Shown here: piece by piece, positions 24,190 to 36,235 of the stretch | Layout of the letters: every line of letters starts with the position of its first letter | Numbering within the stretch: the stretch's first letter is position 1 | Assembly (NCBI GenBank): GCA_014925825.1 | Contig: JACGCK010000145.1 | Coordinates: 1 to 64,000, forward strand | Reading direction: 5' to 3' | Origin: Pholiota molesta | Taxonomy: Eukaryota > Basidiomycota > Agaricomycetes > Agaricales > Strophariaceae | DNA length: 64,000 bases | Translations under genes and position numbers: made by a program | Notes under the pieces: model-generated | Told to the model about the DNA's origin: nothing | Database searches by the model: none | The model's input: only the letters and a program-made list of their open reading frames with translations

Positions 24190-25987
24190 TTTGTAGGAGG
24201 AGAACCTGGACAATCGATCCGACTATCGCGTAGGCAGATAAATGGTGCTCGGTCCGGCCTCGCCTTCGATGACATATCAATTATTTCATTAATTTGGGGG
24301 CTTTAGGAACAACACCATCCACCCCATTACCGCTCGACATCTCTACATAGACAAGAAGTTAGGAGGTCAAGGAACCGAGCAACGAAATGGGAATAGAGGA
24401 AATGCGGGATAACAACAGAGCGAAAAGTGTACACTAACATCACGCCCAGGTCTCTCTGTTCGACGCCGAAAGGGAGCGTCCGACTCTGAGCTCCTAGAGA
24501 CCACCCTGCTTTCATCGCACATGCGCCATGATGAACGCGGGGTCTCCGACCGCACAATGCATACATCGTCTCCGTGCTATGACGATAATCAGCATGCAAT
24601 GCAATGGTAGCAGCAACAGCGCATGTACTTCGCCCCCAAACCACAGCATTCAGGGAGACATCACACCGGTCCTCGCGCCGCCGCGCGCGTTCGCCACCCT
24701 GATCCGCATGGCTCTGTTCCAAACTTCCACCGGCATTCGTTACCGGGCGACGTGACACCCTTGAATCGATCCGACGAGGCAGGGCTGCAGGGGATATCGA
24801 CGAGGTCGGGTGTGGGCGACGTCGGGTTTCCGCGAGGGCTAAGCGCGCCCATTTCAGCAAATAAACACCGTAGATACTATAGGTGGTGCTGACGCGCGGA
24901 CGGCGTTCCGAGGTTTCATGCAGCAGACGAGGAGTCCACACCCGGAGGCGGTGAGGAGTGACAGCAACGGCAGGTAACGCGCTCCCCAGGGCCGCGCAGG
25001 CGCATTTGGGTGGTGGTCGAGCTCCGCGGGGTCGAAGATGTGCCAATGTCGATGGATGTGGTAGGTATAGGCCTGACTCGAGTGCGTGGGCGATGCCAGA
25101 GAAGGCGTCGATTTGGGGATGGTGTTCATTGTGGACACACCTGCAACTGGGGACAGGGGTAAAACAGACACGCCACGCAACAGCGTCTCTCAGCTACGAG
25201 GACAATCAGCACGCAATCTTGGAGCTCACATCCCCACCAGCTCAGAAATACCAGAGAGATAGATACCGTATTGACGTCAGGCAGACAGAGCGTGATCGCT
25301 ACTTTTGGACCCGTAGTAGGCGCCGATGGCGCAGCACGGGATGATGGGGCGGACAACGCAAGCACGGGGTCGGGCGCCCCATTGCAGCGTCACAGCGCAT
25401 ACGATGCCACATCCATCCGGTTCGGCTGCGGAGGGGAGCGCGCAGAGAAGATGGGCAGCAACGTCACAGGAGGAACGTACTGGTGAGGTGGGCGGGAGAG
25501 GCACACTGACGTGCCGCAGCGCGCGATGTGCTGAACAGGGCCGAGTAGGCAAGTTTGGATCCCCAGCCGCGCCACGTCGTCCGGAACGCGGCGCTGCGAA
25601 TGCGCAGTAGTCGCTGCGATACTCGGCCGCACGTTCAGGCCCTCCGCCCACTTTTGCCATGACACGAAGCGTCAGTCGACCCCACAGGCGAGCACAATGA
25701 TCTGCTCGGAGGATCGTGGCTCGGGTGGACGAGATGCAGTCATGCTCGACCTCACGCGCACGTCTAGTCCTTCCGCATATTCCCTGGCAAAGACGATCCT
25801 GGAGGGGTCGGCCTAGGTGGCATTGAACGGGACGTCGAAGGGAGGTGCGATAGTCATGTAGTCTGCTTGGGCGAGGGGCCGCGCCGCATGCCCATGGCGA
25901 TGTACAAGGTGTGGCGGTGGCCGTAGGATTCAGGAGGCATACATATCCATCGAATGCGCTCCTCTGGATTGCAGGCGATGACACGTC
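24190..25987. repeat. GC-rich family-B stretch
   Basis: 24190-24330 is the F-box D upstream region. 24400-25960 shares words with other family-B copies, such as ACAATCAGCACGCAATCT against 39250 and 61140, and CACGCAACAGCGTCTCT against 39220 and 44440. Several open frames over 200 codons occur here on both strands. They lack introns and similarity and are attributed to high GC. Confidence 0.4.
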
Positions 25988-26619
25988 GGGGGTACCAATC
26001 TTTGGAGGCCCTCTAAAGATTGGTCCCAAAGATAGACCTATAGGTTATATATGGAATTAACTCTGAAATAAATTTATATTTTATCTGCGGAGAGTATGTG
26101 TAGAACGTCCCATATGTTATCTACAGAATAACCTGTACATTCTATCTTTAGAGAATTCAGAATATATTCTGCAAAGACAGTTCACAGATTGGTCTAAATT
26201 CTATCTGCAGGACTTTCTGTACAGACCTTCCATATCTAATCTGTGGGGACCTCCTATAGAGAATTGTGCAGATAACCTGCAGGCCAACCTGTGGAAAAAC
26301 TCAGATAATCTACAGAGTCTTTCCACAGGTTGGCCTGCAGGTTATCTGCACAATTCTCTATAGGAGGCCCCCACAGATTAGATATGGAAGGTCTCTGCAG
26401 AAAGTCCCGCAGATATAATTTAGACTAATCTGTGAGTCGTGTTTGCAGAAAATATTCTGAATTTTCTACAGATGGGGTGCACACATTATTTCGAAGATAA
26501 CATGTGGGACGTTCTACAAATACACTCCGCAGATAAATATAAATTGATTCCATAGCTAATCCCATATAGGTCAAACTTTGGGACCAATCTTTAGAGGGCC
26601 TCCAAAGGTTGGCACCCCC
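25988..26619. mobile_element. 632-bp foldback (hairpin) element
   Basis: Almost the whole element is one inverted repeat centred at about 26303. The ends are GGGGGTACCAATCTTTGGAG and the reverse complement of GTTGGCACCCCC, with only about 20 unpaired bases in the middle (around 26295-26315). The inversion reaches about seven bases further out (ACACGTC / GACGTGT), so the target site itself may be palindromic. No target duplication or coding capacity is seen. Confidence 0.8.
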
Positions 26620-26804
26620 GACGTGTGAGCGTGAAGACAGTGTGAAATGTGGCAGTAAAACGAAGTCACGGTGAGAACATTGCGCACGGACTCTGAATCC
26701 GGCCCGAGCCCCGCCCGAGACATCCTTGGCTAGTGTTCCCACTCATCGACATCGCTTCCACCAACACCAACCCCACAACCAAGGCGCCTTCCGACTCCCT
26801 GACT
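26620..26804. repeat. Family-C core and tail
   Basis: It contains ATTGCGCACGGACTCTGAAT followed by the conserved CTTCCACCAACACCAA.. CTTCCGACTCCCTGACTCTTGTC tail. This is the pre-insertion host sequence of the element that starts at 26811. Confidence 0.6.
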
Positions 26805-26810
26805 CTTGTC

Positions 26811-28463
26811 TACGGTAGTCGAGAGCTACGAGGTTCGATTTCGCGTTTGAGCTACGTGGTTCGGCTGATCGCGAACCGGGCGGACAATATTTCCTGTCCC
26901 TATCCTCGATCCACGGTCAGACAATGCTAGAAATTCCTTAACCTCCTTGACTTTTACTGGGCTTAGGTGAGGGGAAAAGCTCAATTTTAGATGTAAAACA
27001 TAAGTATTTTATTATCGGTGTATCCAATTAAATTCATCTATATATGTATACCAGTCACCAACCACTATTTCTCCTGGCAGGAGGTAATGCTGATACATAT
27101 CCAGGAACCCTTGCTTTCTTCCAACGCAGAGCTAGAAGGATGTTGAGTGACAGTGCACGTACGACTGCTACTAAGTACTAAGTACTTGGCATCCACCGTT
27201 AGCGACGCGCGTGCGCAAGAATGCCATCTCCTCCAGCGAGATCTTCAAGCGTTCCGTGAACAGTGGGAATGGAGTGAGAATACATGGGGCTATGTCATTT
27301 AGAGAACAGTTAAATCCGTTCAACGTTGATGCCGTCGGACTCGGAGCTAGAAGCTAAACAATAGCAAGCTCGATCACGTGAATGCGAGCCGCCCACAGTC
27401 GCGTCGCACCTTGCAATTTCCCCGCCTTCCTCCCTCTCCCTCCTGCCCTCGGGCCTCCCCGCGGCCATCGCCTCTAGCTCCTAACTCTGGAAATGCGCCC
27501 CACTTGAAAGAACGAATGAAACGAACGCGCAAATGACGGATGCAACAGGAATGTCGCATACTTAAGGGAGTCCCTCCCCATTGGATTGTCAATATCAACG
27601 GCTGATTACCTGACAGGACCAGTAGAGATTCGCTCGTCGGTGTCAACTCGGCGGGAATTTCTCTCCCTTTAAGTCCTGGTCTCACCACCATCGCCCAGCG
27701 ATGCATCGCTGGAAGAGACTGCTCCTCACTGCGCGCGCGGCATTGGACTCCGAAAAACGGCTGTACGAGCCCTGATACCGCGGTGAGGTGCCAAGCAACG
27801 GCGGCAAAAGTCGCGGGGGATCGCAAACTACTGGCTTGTAGTGCAGAAAGAACCACGAGTCCACCGCTGCGCCCCCGCGGCTCGCCTTCTTCGATGCACG
27901 AGCATCACCGCCTCGCACTCGCTCATCAAGACGCTCACGAAGTCCTCGCAGTTGACGCACTCGCGGAACGTGTCGAGGGTCCGAGCCCGCGCTGAAGCAA
28001 GCGGCGGCGACCAAGTCGAACTCGGGCCTGCTGTCCGTCGACCCATTCTCGGGGGCTGCAGGGCGAGCTGAAGAGCACCGGGACGTGTTTGACGCGCAAA
28101 GGCTTTGAGCCAGGTAAGTGTGTGCCTAATGGAATTCTTGTCATTGGCGTCTTGAGGATGCGAACTGTTAATTATACATGTACAAGCAGCATCACCTCCT
28201 GCAAGGAGAAACTCTGCATAATTATCGACTACTACATGTATGATTAGATTTGGCTTGATAAACTGATAATAAAATATGTTTTACATCTAAAATTGAGCTG
28301 TTTTCTTCAACTAAGCCCAGTAAAAGTTCAGGAGGTTGAGCAATTTCTTGCATTGTCACCGTGAATCAGGATAGGGACAGGAAATATTGTCCGCCCGGTT
28401 CGCGATCAGCCGAACCACGTAGCTCAAACGCGAAATCGAACCTCGTAGCTCTCGACTACCGTA
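26811..28463. mobile_element. 1653-bp DNA element with about 200-bp terminal inverted repeats
   Basis: The left end TACGGTAGTCGAGAGCTACG is repeated inverted at 28463. The match continues for about 200 bp (26811-27025 against 28463-28250), including the tract TTTTACTGGGCTTAG and TCAATTTTAGATGTAAAACA. It is flanked by the direct repeat CTTGTC (26805-26810 and 28464-28469). Inside each terminus GAGCTACGNGGTTCG occurs twice. The interior (27030-28250) is GC-rich, has no transposase, and may hold a captured host fragment: the minus strand at about 27830-28010 reads RTLDTFRECVNCEDFVSVLM. Non-autonomous; superfamily undetermined. Confidence 0.8.
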
Positions 28464-28469
28464 CTTGTC

Positions 28470-30029
28470 CATCTATGACATCTATCTAAGTACCAGAACT
28501 CCACTTCCCGCTCGTGAACTGCCGAATTTCGCTTGAACTAGGTCAATGCTTGCTCGGCCACTCATTCATCAGCCACCATCGCTCCGACCCTTAATCTTCG
28601 GTCCATGAAATGACCAAGGCATGCGGTATCTCGTACGCTATCCGTGCAAGCCCTCCGTCCTGAGCTCAACCAGCGTTCTATCTCATCTCTACGGCTACCA
28701 GCTGGCAGCGGATGATCAAATCGAGCCAACCTGCAAGTCACAGCCTAGAGATTGTTCATCTTCGGGAACTACGTGTGCCAGCGGGTCAGCTGAGGCTTTC
28801 CAGGATCGAGGGCCCTTCTGGGTGAGAGCTTCGGTACTCTGTCGACTGTTGCACAGCACCGCGTCAACCAGCGCTAACTGTGTCAAAGGGTACCGTATGA
28901 GCGCCAAACTCAATCGATGGGCGTATATCGTGAGTGAATCGATTTCTTTTCGAGAACTTCCCCACTTTCCCGTGCCACCGCCTCGCTGGCATCTTGCCTG
29001 CACCCACCATCCGATAGTTCTCTCGAAAGGAGGTCGGTTCCACACTCTACCTTTACCCGGGTGTTGGCTGCGAACATTCGTTCCCAGCGACTCGTCGGAG
29101 CCATGCACTGCGCTGGCTCCGATGGACGGACAAAGTCATGGATGAACCCATATGAAATCGATCTTTTTTTATCAGAAGGCGTCTGTGGGGGTTGTGCTGC
29201 TTTGGTATTGGACGCGACTTCATTATTTGGGTAATAAAATGGCATCTCCTCAGTTTTCGTCGAAGCGTTGGATATATATCATACTGAACAGAGTGTTTAG
29301 ATACATGCCCCAAGTATGATAGACTGAAGGATTTTCCGTGTTTTCGATCCAATGAAGCTCGTGGTTCTATCCCTACGCCAGTATACTCGAATGCTGATCC
29401 AAGATTCTATCTTAGAAACCAGTACGCCAACCCCTAATATGCAGACGAAGTATACGAAAGTAGCAGGGAACATCGAGTCTCGTTACTTCGAATTTCATCA
29501 AATATCCCAAGCCAACGCGTTTGCGGAAAACTGATTGAAGTACGGCTTCCCTGGTCTCTTCCCGTCAGTTAGCATTCTTTTTGGTACCAAGAAAATATCT
29601 GCAGGGTGTTTTCCCCTCGAACGATGGTATGTTGTGGGGGCGACGCCATATGCTCATCGTTGGCGTTGTTGACGTTGGTGCCGACGTTTGGCGAGGGGCG
29701 AGATGTCTCTCTTCTGAATCATCATTAATCCCTACGCGATCTTTCATGGCCGTCTCACGTCCAGTTCGACGTGATCTTCGCGCTGGGCACGGTCGTCATG
29801 TCGTCGAAGATGGGTGAATAGGTGGGATGGATCGGAATTGGGGTTTGAGATTGGGGTGCCCAATGTACTTGCGCATACGTTTAATGAAGTGAGATGCAGT
29901 AGACACATAACTTGTGTTTTATATTTACGACGGCAGTACGAATTATTTTCTACCTTTTGATTAATAGTCTAAATAACATAAACGGGTATACTTCTTGTGA
30001 ATGTCTTAATTTTTCTTTTGTTTCGTCAT
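28470..30029. other. Spacer with family-C/D relics, no supported gene
   Basis: 28500-28580 and 29050-29130 resemble family C and D words (TTGGCTGCGAACATTCGTTC.. CACTGCGCTGGCTC). The 174-codon frame at 28621-29145 has no recognisable motif and crosses these relics, so it is not called. Confidence 0.4.
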
Positions 30030-30205
30030 AGTGGCTGGATTGGGTATATATGTAGGAGACTACCCTTGAGAGTCAATGACTGACAGATTGAGGCATATTC
30101 ACGAAGGAAATGTCAAGTCAAAGAAGCTGAGATGTGAATGTACATATCCACCGACTATTCCATCTGCGTAAATCATATAGGTTGGATAGATAAGGGAAAA
30201 CGACA
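30030..30205 (-). pseudogene. Duplicated 3' end of F-box gene F
   Basis: It repeats, in the same orientation and with some divergence, the exon 5 end, intron and last exon of the gene at 30513 onward (GGAGACTACC.. TCAATGACTGACAGATTGA.. ATTCCATCTGCGTAAATCATATAGGTTGGAT). Partial tandem duplication. Confidence 0.75.
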
Positions 30206-30512
30206 TCCGATAACGAGCTACTGAACTTTGGCTAAACTAGATTAGAGCAACATCGACGTGTGCTCGGGCTACCTAATCGTTCCTTCGTGACTGATATCGA
30301 ATATTCGAAGTGATACATACCCGTGTACGCAAAAGAGAACTATCTGTCAATTCGAACTGATGAAAATCTGACGTAACTGATGTTCCACCTAGGAACCTCA
30401 TCTACACCAAAGAGCGCGAACATAGATCTGACAATAAATGCACCGGGGAAACATATCGGCGCACATGAATGGGTGTCGTGAATGGCTTATCTTTTTTGTT
30501 TCGTCATACTGG

Positions 30513-32121
30513 CTAGATGGCGTATATATCTAGGAGACTACTACCCCCATCGAATGGTTCTGTCTACGGAAAAGAGAGTCAATAACAAACAGATTGAAGC
30601 CCATTCACAAAAAAACTGCGAGTAAAAGGAGCTGTGGACGTACATGTATACCAACTATTCCATCCGCATAGATCATATAGGCTGGATAGATCACCTTGAA
30701 CTCGAGCGTCGACATCACACATGGAAGATAGGTTTCCACGTCTTCAAGAAAGAAAGGGACGGTCTCTGCACAGATCACACTTGGCGGCAACAATGTCCCA
30801 GGTTTTCCTGTTGGAAATGAGGAAGGCATCTCTAGCGCACTCTTGGCGGACAACACAGCCGCGAGGGAGAAGTCAAAGATGTAGGGTGCGGAGCGGGGCG
30901 GCCATACCATCTGACCGTCTTCGCCGATGTTTTTCCCAGCAAAAACTACACGTTGGCCGTGAACGTACCTGCGCGTAGAGAACGTGAGGTGTGAGCATCG
31001 TGATTTATCATTTCTCTTTGCAAGGATGAAGAACACCGACCTTCTTAAGCCCCTACCGTACTGCGAAGAGGACGATTCGATCAGCCTCGTATTCGGGGGA
31101 CCCCAATCCGCCCACGGGATATCCAGGGGCGAGTGCATGGTGAGCGCTTGGCGCGCGTAGTTTAACAGCAGGTGCTGGTGTAGAAACAAGTTTACAAAGC
31201 GGTTTCCAAACCAGTTTTCTAGAAGATTCGCCGGGTCGTATTCCATTCTAAACATAAGTACGCGCTCGTCGTCATTTACCATGAATGGTAGGTGCGGGGC
31301 CGGATTAGCTTCAATGGGGCCAGCCACATTGTTCACCATGCGGAGTTTAGTGGGAGAGGCGGTGGGTGGGAAATGCAGTGTCGCGAGGTGAGTGGGGTCG
31401 GTCGTACTATCGGTCGTACTACCTTTGGGGAACTGTGCGAGCCTGTACAGCCGAATCGATCCGCAATCGGACGGACAAGTGATGAAGAAGTACGTGGGGT
31501 CAAGAAGCCCGAAGCTGTACCTCGAAGTTGGGAGAGAACGATCGAAAGAGGTAGCACTATCCTATGTAAATCGTTAATACGTTAACAGCGCCATAAATCT
31601 CGGCATACCAATAGTAGATCAGATGTTGTCCAATCCCATATTAGAACTCGCGTCCCCATTGGTGCATGTGTAAAATAAACTGCTAAGATGTTGTATGCGA
31701 TTTGGAAATTGGCTCTGTCGGAGCGGGTCCAGTAGTATGTATCGGATGTATCATTATAGACGGTGAACTGCAAGGGGCTTTGCCTTGCGCGTGGATGGAC
31801 AGTGTTCGTGGATAAGGAGTGAACGTGCACGCAGATGATCTGAGTGTCGACGGCCGATGGCAAGCTACGACAGATCAGGAATCGAGGGTACGGGAAAGAT
31901 GCAAGGGCTCACATTCTATCCTCCAGGAATACTAGCAGGTCCTGTGTCGGATCCATCGTCAACTCTTGAACAGTGATACCCGCCATCGGTAATTGGAGCC
32001 TACGATCCTCTGTGCTTCCGGCGGTAGGTAGCCATATAACTTCAAGGTGGTCTTTGTCTTTACTCATGGTAGCGAAAGCACCCCCGGCAAACTCCTCTGC
32101 GCGACCGCGCTGCGTTTTTCG
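30513..32121 (-). pseudogene. F-box gene F/I, 3' part (split by a transposon)
   Basis: The end of exon 2 (32121-31913), exon 3 (31864-31609), exon 4 (31561-31041), exon 5 (30968-30644) and exon 6 (30563-30513, ending LLDIYAI) are all open. Signatures include IWDWTTSDLLL, FGLLDPTYFFIT, GSIRLYRL, HLATLHFPP, ADWGPPNTR, FDFSLAAVLSAKS and FLEDVETYLPCV. The piece begins inside exon 2 at the 8-bp target duplication GTTTTTCG of the 6.16-kb element. The missing 5' part is at 38280-38609. Counting the duplication once, exons 1-6 sum to 1629 nt with an uninterrupted frame. The insertion is therefore the only visible lesion. Confidence 0.9.
32114..32121. repeat. 8-bp target site duplication, left
   Basis: GTTTTTCG, repeated at 38280-38287. 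One copy is needed to align the F-box exon 2 with copy H without a gap. Confidence 0.9.
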
Positions 32122-32152
32122 CGGATATCATTCATATGTAAACACCATATAA

Positions 32153-32236
32153 CACCCTGTACATTCGTGCCAAATACACCCTGTACATGCAGCTCATGTG
32201 CACACGGTACATCTCTGCCAAGTGCACCCAGGACAT
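32153..32236 (+). repeat. Left subterminal motif array, 4 x 12 bp every 24 bp
   Basis: CACCCTGTACAT at 32153 and 32177, CACACGGTACAT at 32201, CACCCAGGACAT at 32225. The starts are exactly 24 bp apart. They are probable transposase-binding sites. Confidence 0.9.
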
Positions 32237-32464
32237 TCACCGCCACCTCCCATACAGATATTGCAGGGGTTGGCTCAGCTTCTCTTTCTTTACTATATAA
32301 TATTGTGTACGGATATCTATGTTGCTGAAAGTGATTATTATGACTAGAATACACTTATAAATGTTTAAACTGGGTAGATATAGTCCCAGATGAGCTGTGC
32401 ATGCCCAACTACTGGGTAGATGACCCCCGACACAGGCGGCAGTGGCTATGCGGCCGCGCAAGGG

Positions 32465-33595
32465 ATTCAGATCCAGTGGAATTACACTGGATTGGGTCGC
32501 GCGGGACTGAATATGCGGCCGCGCAAGGGATCCAGTGCAATTCTACTGGATGAACCCTGCGCGATGGATCCAGTGGAATTTCACTGGATGGGCCCCACGC
32601 AAGGGATCCAGTGGAATACCACTGGATGAGCCCCGTGCGAGGAATGCAGTGGTAATCTACTGGATGAGCACCCGCGAGGGAGTTCGGCCGCGCGCGAGGG
32701 AATACCACTGGATGGGTCCCCGCGCGGTACATCCCCTCGCGCGCGGCACGAGCCCCAAGGGGCTCATCCAGTGGTATTCCACTGGATCCGTCGCGCGCGG
32801 CGCATCCAGTACGCGTGGCGCATCCAGTACGCGCGGCGCATCCAGTAGAATACCACTGGATCCCTCGTGCGGGGCTCATCCAGTGAAATTCCACTGGATC
32901 TGTCGCGCGGGGCCCATCCAGTAGAATACCACTGGATCCCTCGCGCGGGGCTCATCCAGTGAAATTCCACTGGATCCATCGCGCATGTGTGAAGAATACC
33001 AAATACAGTGAAATCTCACCGGATGTGTGCCACATGAGCAATCCAGTGGATTTTCACTGGATTGGCGCCGCACGAGCAATCTAGTGGATTTTCACTGAAT
33101 TGGTGCCATACGAGCAATCCAGTGGAAATCCACCGGAACAATGCTGCACGCGCAATTCCAGTGAATATTCACTGGAATAGCACCCCATATACCTAGGGCA
33201 ATGCGGCGCATGCGCTCAGTGTAGCGTGTACGCGTGCGTGCAGCAATGCGGTACGCGTGCTGGTGGGCGGTTATTTGCAGCGCGTGCGCTCGCATTGCAT
33301 GTGAATTAAATGACTCACATAGCGCCGTGCAAGCAATCCAGTGGATATGCACTGGAATGGCGCCGCGCGAGCGATCCAGTGAGTATCCACTGGATTGCTC
33401 ACGCGGCACCGATCCAGTGAATTTGCACTGGATGTGTACAGAACACCAAATTCAGTGAAATTTCACCGGATGTGTGCCGCGCGGGCGATCCAGTGAATTT
33501 ACACTGGATGTGCGCCACGCGAGCAATCCAGTGCATTTACACTGGATATGCGCGGGACACTGAATCCAGTGAAATAACACTGGATTTTCCGCCGG
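32465..33595. repeat. Array of short palindromes, left
   Basis: About 25 units, each a 20-24-bp palindrome of the form ATCCAGTG-N(6-8)-CACTGGAT, are separated by GC-rich spacers of about 14-20 bp (GCGCGCGGC-like). A non-palindromic gap lies at about 33190-33320. Long open frames across it (HWMSPARGIQWYSTG-like) are only translations of the repeat. Confidence 0.9.
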
Positions 33596-34795
33596 CGCTG
33601 TTATTTCCACTTGGCATCAACATGATATCCCACCGCGGGATATTGCCCAAATAGGGTGCACCGCGGGCGCTCCCCGACTGATGCGCACATGCGCATCCGT
33701 CCTCCTGCCTGTTGGCACAGAGAATGGGCTCCAGCTCAGCCCAATTACCTTCGTTCCTTTCGCATTTTTGCACATAGATAGGCATATTATATAGGAGTAT
33801 TAATGTATAGATATTTAACGAATACATATCAGGTTATCTATCAAAAGAGGTGTTTTTTATGGCAGGGGAGGGGGAGTAGAGGAAGGTATTTGCCTTAAAC
33901 ACATGGGGACTCTTATATAAAGGTACATATAGTATCTATGCTATTATAAGTGATAATGTACTGAGCTATAGCTCTCCAGGAATTAATAGAAGTGACCCAT
34001 GGGGAGATCTAGAGGGAGGGTGTCATAGGGTATGAAAGTGACATGTTCCAATGCTCTTATTATCAATTCAATTACTTTACATGGTGTATTATACCTATGT
34101 AGCTTAATATATGCAGCCAGAGGTGCCATAGATACAGTTAATCCACTCCTATTGACTTATCTACCTATGGATACATTGGCCTATATCTCAGCACCAGACA
34201 GAGATATCTTTCTAATGTCTTTGGATTAAGGCTCTCCCTGGCTCCACCTATCTATTAATATCGATAAAATATACCTAAAATGGTTGGAACATATAGACAA
34301 AGGCCCCCAATGAGGCCTAATATCCTGATACATATACATAGCCATATATAGCATGTATAGATTTATTTCTGTGGATATAACAATGTAGAAAAATACTATA
34401 TAGCACCTACATTAATTCAACCGAGCAATACTAGTATTTCTCTGCTTGAAAAGGGTCATGAGGAGGTGAAACATGCCAAGGATGTATAAAATGCGTATTC
34501 AGCCTATAGAACTACCAATAAGTGCTCCACAATTCTGTAACGCTAAGACGTGATAGCCCTAATAAATACCTACAAAACGAGCTACTTTAGAGGACGATTG
34601 AATGTGTTAGTGGAAACATAGAAGCTATTAAGTTGTGTGTTTGCGACCAGAGTTTGCGACCCATTTAGTATGCGACCGTGTGTGACCACAAAAAACGTAA
34701 AATGTCTGTAAATTTACAACTATATATTCTAAAATTCTGAAATTTCTGCGCTGGGTAGCTCTAATAGATATCTACAAAACGAGATATGCCGGAAG
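33520..34795. repeat. Giant palindrome, left arm
   Basis: About 1276 bp whose reverse complement is at 34960-36235, symmetric about 34877.5. I saw one mismatch (34599 against 35156) in the parts I compared directly. Both arms encode identical 96- and 65-residue open frames, so identity is very high. Confidence 0.9.
34032..34229 (+). other. 65-residue open frame in the palindrome arm (mirror at 35526-35723)
   Basis: This frame is unidentified and present in each arm by symmetry. It has a hydrophobic first half and no recognised motif. A second shared frame (96 residues) lies at 33537-33827 (-) and 35928-36218 (+). Neither is called a gene: both lack support beyond duplication. Confidence 0.25.
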
Positions 34796-34959
34796 AAGAT
34801 CGAGTCAGAGGTTCAGATGATATGAAGAAAATATTTTGATGAACATCATTTGAACATGATCCAAACATAGTTTAATAATTGTATCACGAGTAGTCGTGAT
34901 GTATTTCGATGTTCTGAACAATGTTTCCAGCATATATTTCTATTCGCTGCTCCGATTAC
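34796..34959. other. Palindrome loop
   Basis: The unpaired centre, about 164 bp, AT-rich. It contains its own small hairpin ATCACGAGTAGTCGTGAT (34883-34900). Confidence 0.85.
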
Positions 34960-36235
34960 CTTCCGGCATATCTCGTTTTGTAGATATCTATTAGAGCTAC
35001 CCAGCGCAGAAATTTCAGAATTTTAGAATATATAGTTGTAAATTTACAGACATTTTACGTTTTTTGTGGTCACACACGGTCGCATACTAAATGGGTCGCA
35101 AACTCTGGTCGCAAACACACAACTTAATAGCTTCTATGTTTCCACTAACACATTCGATCGTCCTCTAAAGTAGCTCGTTTTGTAGGTATTTATTAGGGCT
35201 ATCACGTCTTAGCGTTACAGAATTGTGGAGCACTTATTGGTAGTTCTATAGGCTGAATACGCATTTTATACATCCTTGGCATGTTTCACCTCCTCATGAC
35301 CCTTTTCAAGCAGAGAAATACTAGTATTGCTCGGTTGAATTAATGTAGGTGCTATATAGTATTTTTCTACATTGTTATATCCACAGAAATAAATCTATAC
35401 ATGCTATATATGGCTATGTATATGTATCAGGATATTAGGCCTCATTGGGGGCCTTTGTCTATATGTTCCAACCATTTTAGGTATATTTTATCGATATTAA
35501 TAGATAGGTGGAGCCAGGGAGAGCCTTAATCCAAAGACATTAGAAAGATATCTCTGTCTGGTGCTGAGATATAGGCCAATGTATCCATAGGTAGATAAGT
35601 CAATAGGAGTGGATTAACTGTATCTATGGCACCTCTGGCTGCATATATTAAGCTACATAGGTATAATACACCATGTAAAGTAATTGAATTGATAATAAGA
35701 GCATTGGAACATGTCACTTTCATACCCTATGACACCCTCCCTCTAGATCTCCCCATGGGTCACTTCTATTAATTCCTGGAGAGCTATAGCTCAGTACATT
35801 ATCACTTATAATAGCATAGATACTATATGTACCTTTATATAAGAGTCCCCATGTGTTTAAGGCAAATACCTTCCTCTACTCCCCCTCCCCTGCCATAAAA
35901 AACACCTCTTTTGATAGATAACCTGATATGTATTCGTTAAATATCTATACATTAATACTCCTATATAATATGCCTATCTATGTGCAAAAATGCGAAAGGA
36001 ACGAAGGTAATTGGGCTGAGCTGGAGCCCATTCTCTGTGCCAACAGGCAGGAGGACGGATGCGCATGTGCGCATCAGTCGGGGAGCGCCCGCGGTGCACC
36101 CTATTTGGGCAATATCCCGCGGTGGGATATCATGTTGATGCCAAGTGGAAATAACAGCGCCGGCGGAAAATCCAGTGTTATTTCACTGGATTCAGTGTCC
36201 CGCGCATATCCAGTGTAAATGCACTGGATTGCTCG
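34960..36235. repeat. Giant palindrome, right arm
   Basis: Reverse complement of 33520-34795. Outside 36235 the two sides remain related but differ in the number of short-palindrome units. Confidence 0.9.

Noticed and set aside
24327..26029. 239- and 250-codon minus-strand frames
   Set aside because: GC-rich family-B DNA with competing frames on both strands, no introns, no recognisable motif.
27374..27856. 160-codon minus-strand frame inside the 1.65-kb element
   Set aside because: Low-complexity (RGEARGQEGEGGRRG) and overlapping another open frame; kept only as a possible captured fragment.
28621..29145. 174-codon plus-strand frame
   Set aside because: No motif, crosses family-D relics, no support from any other copy.
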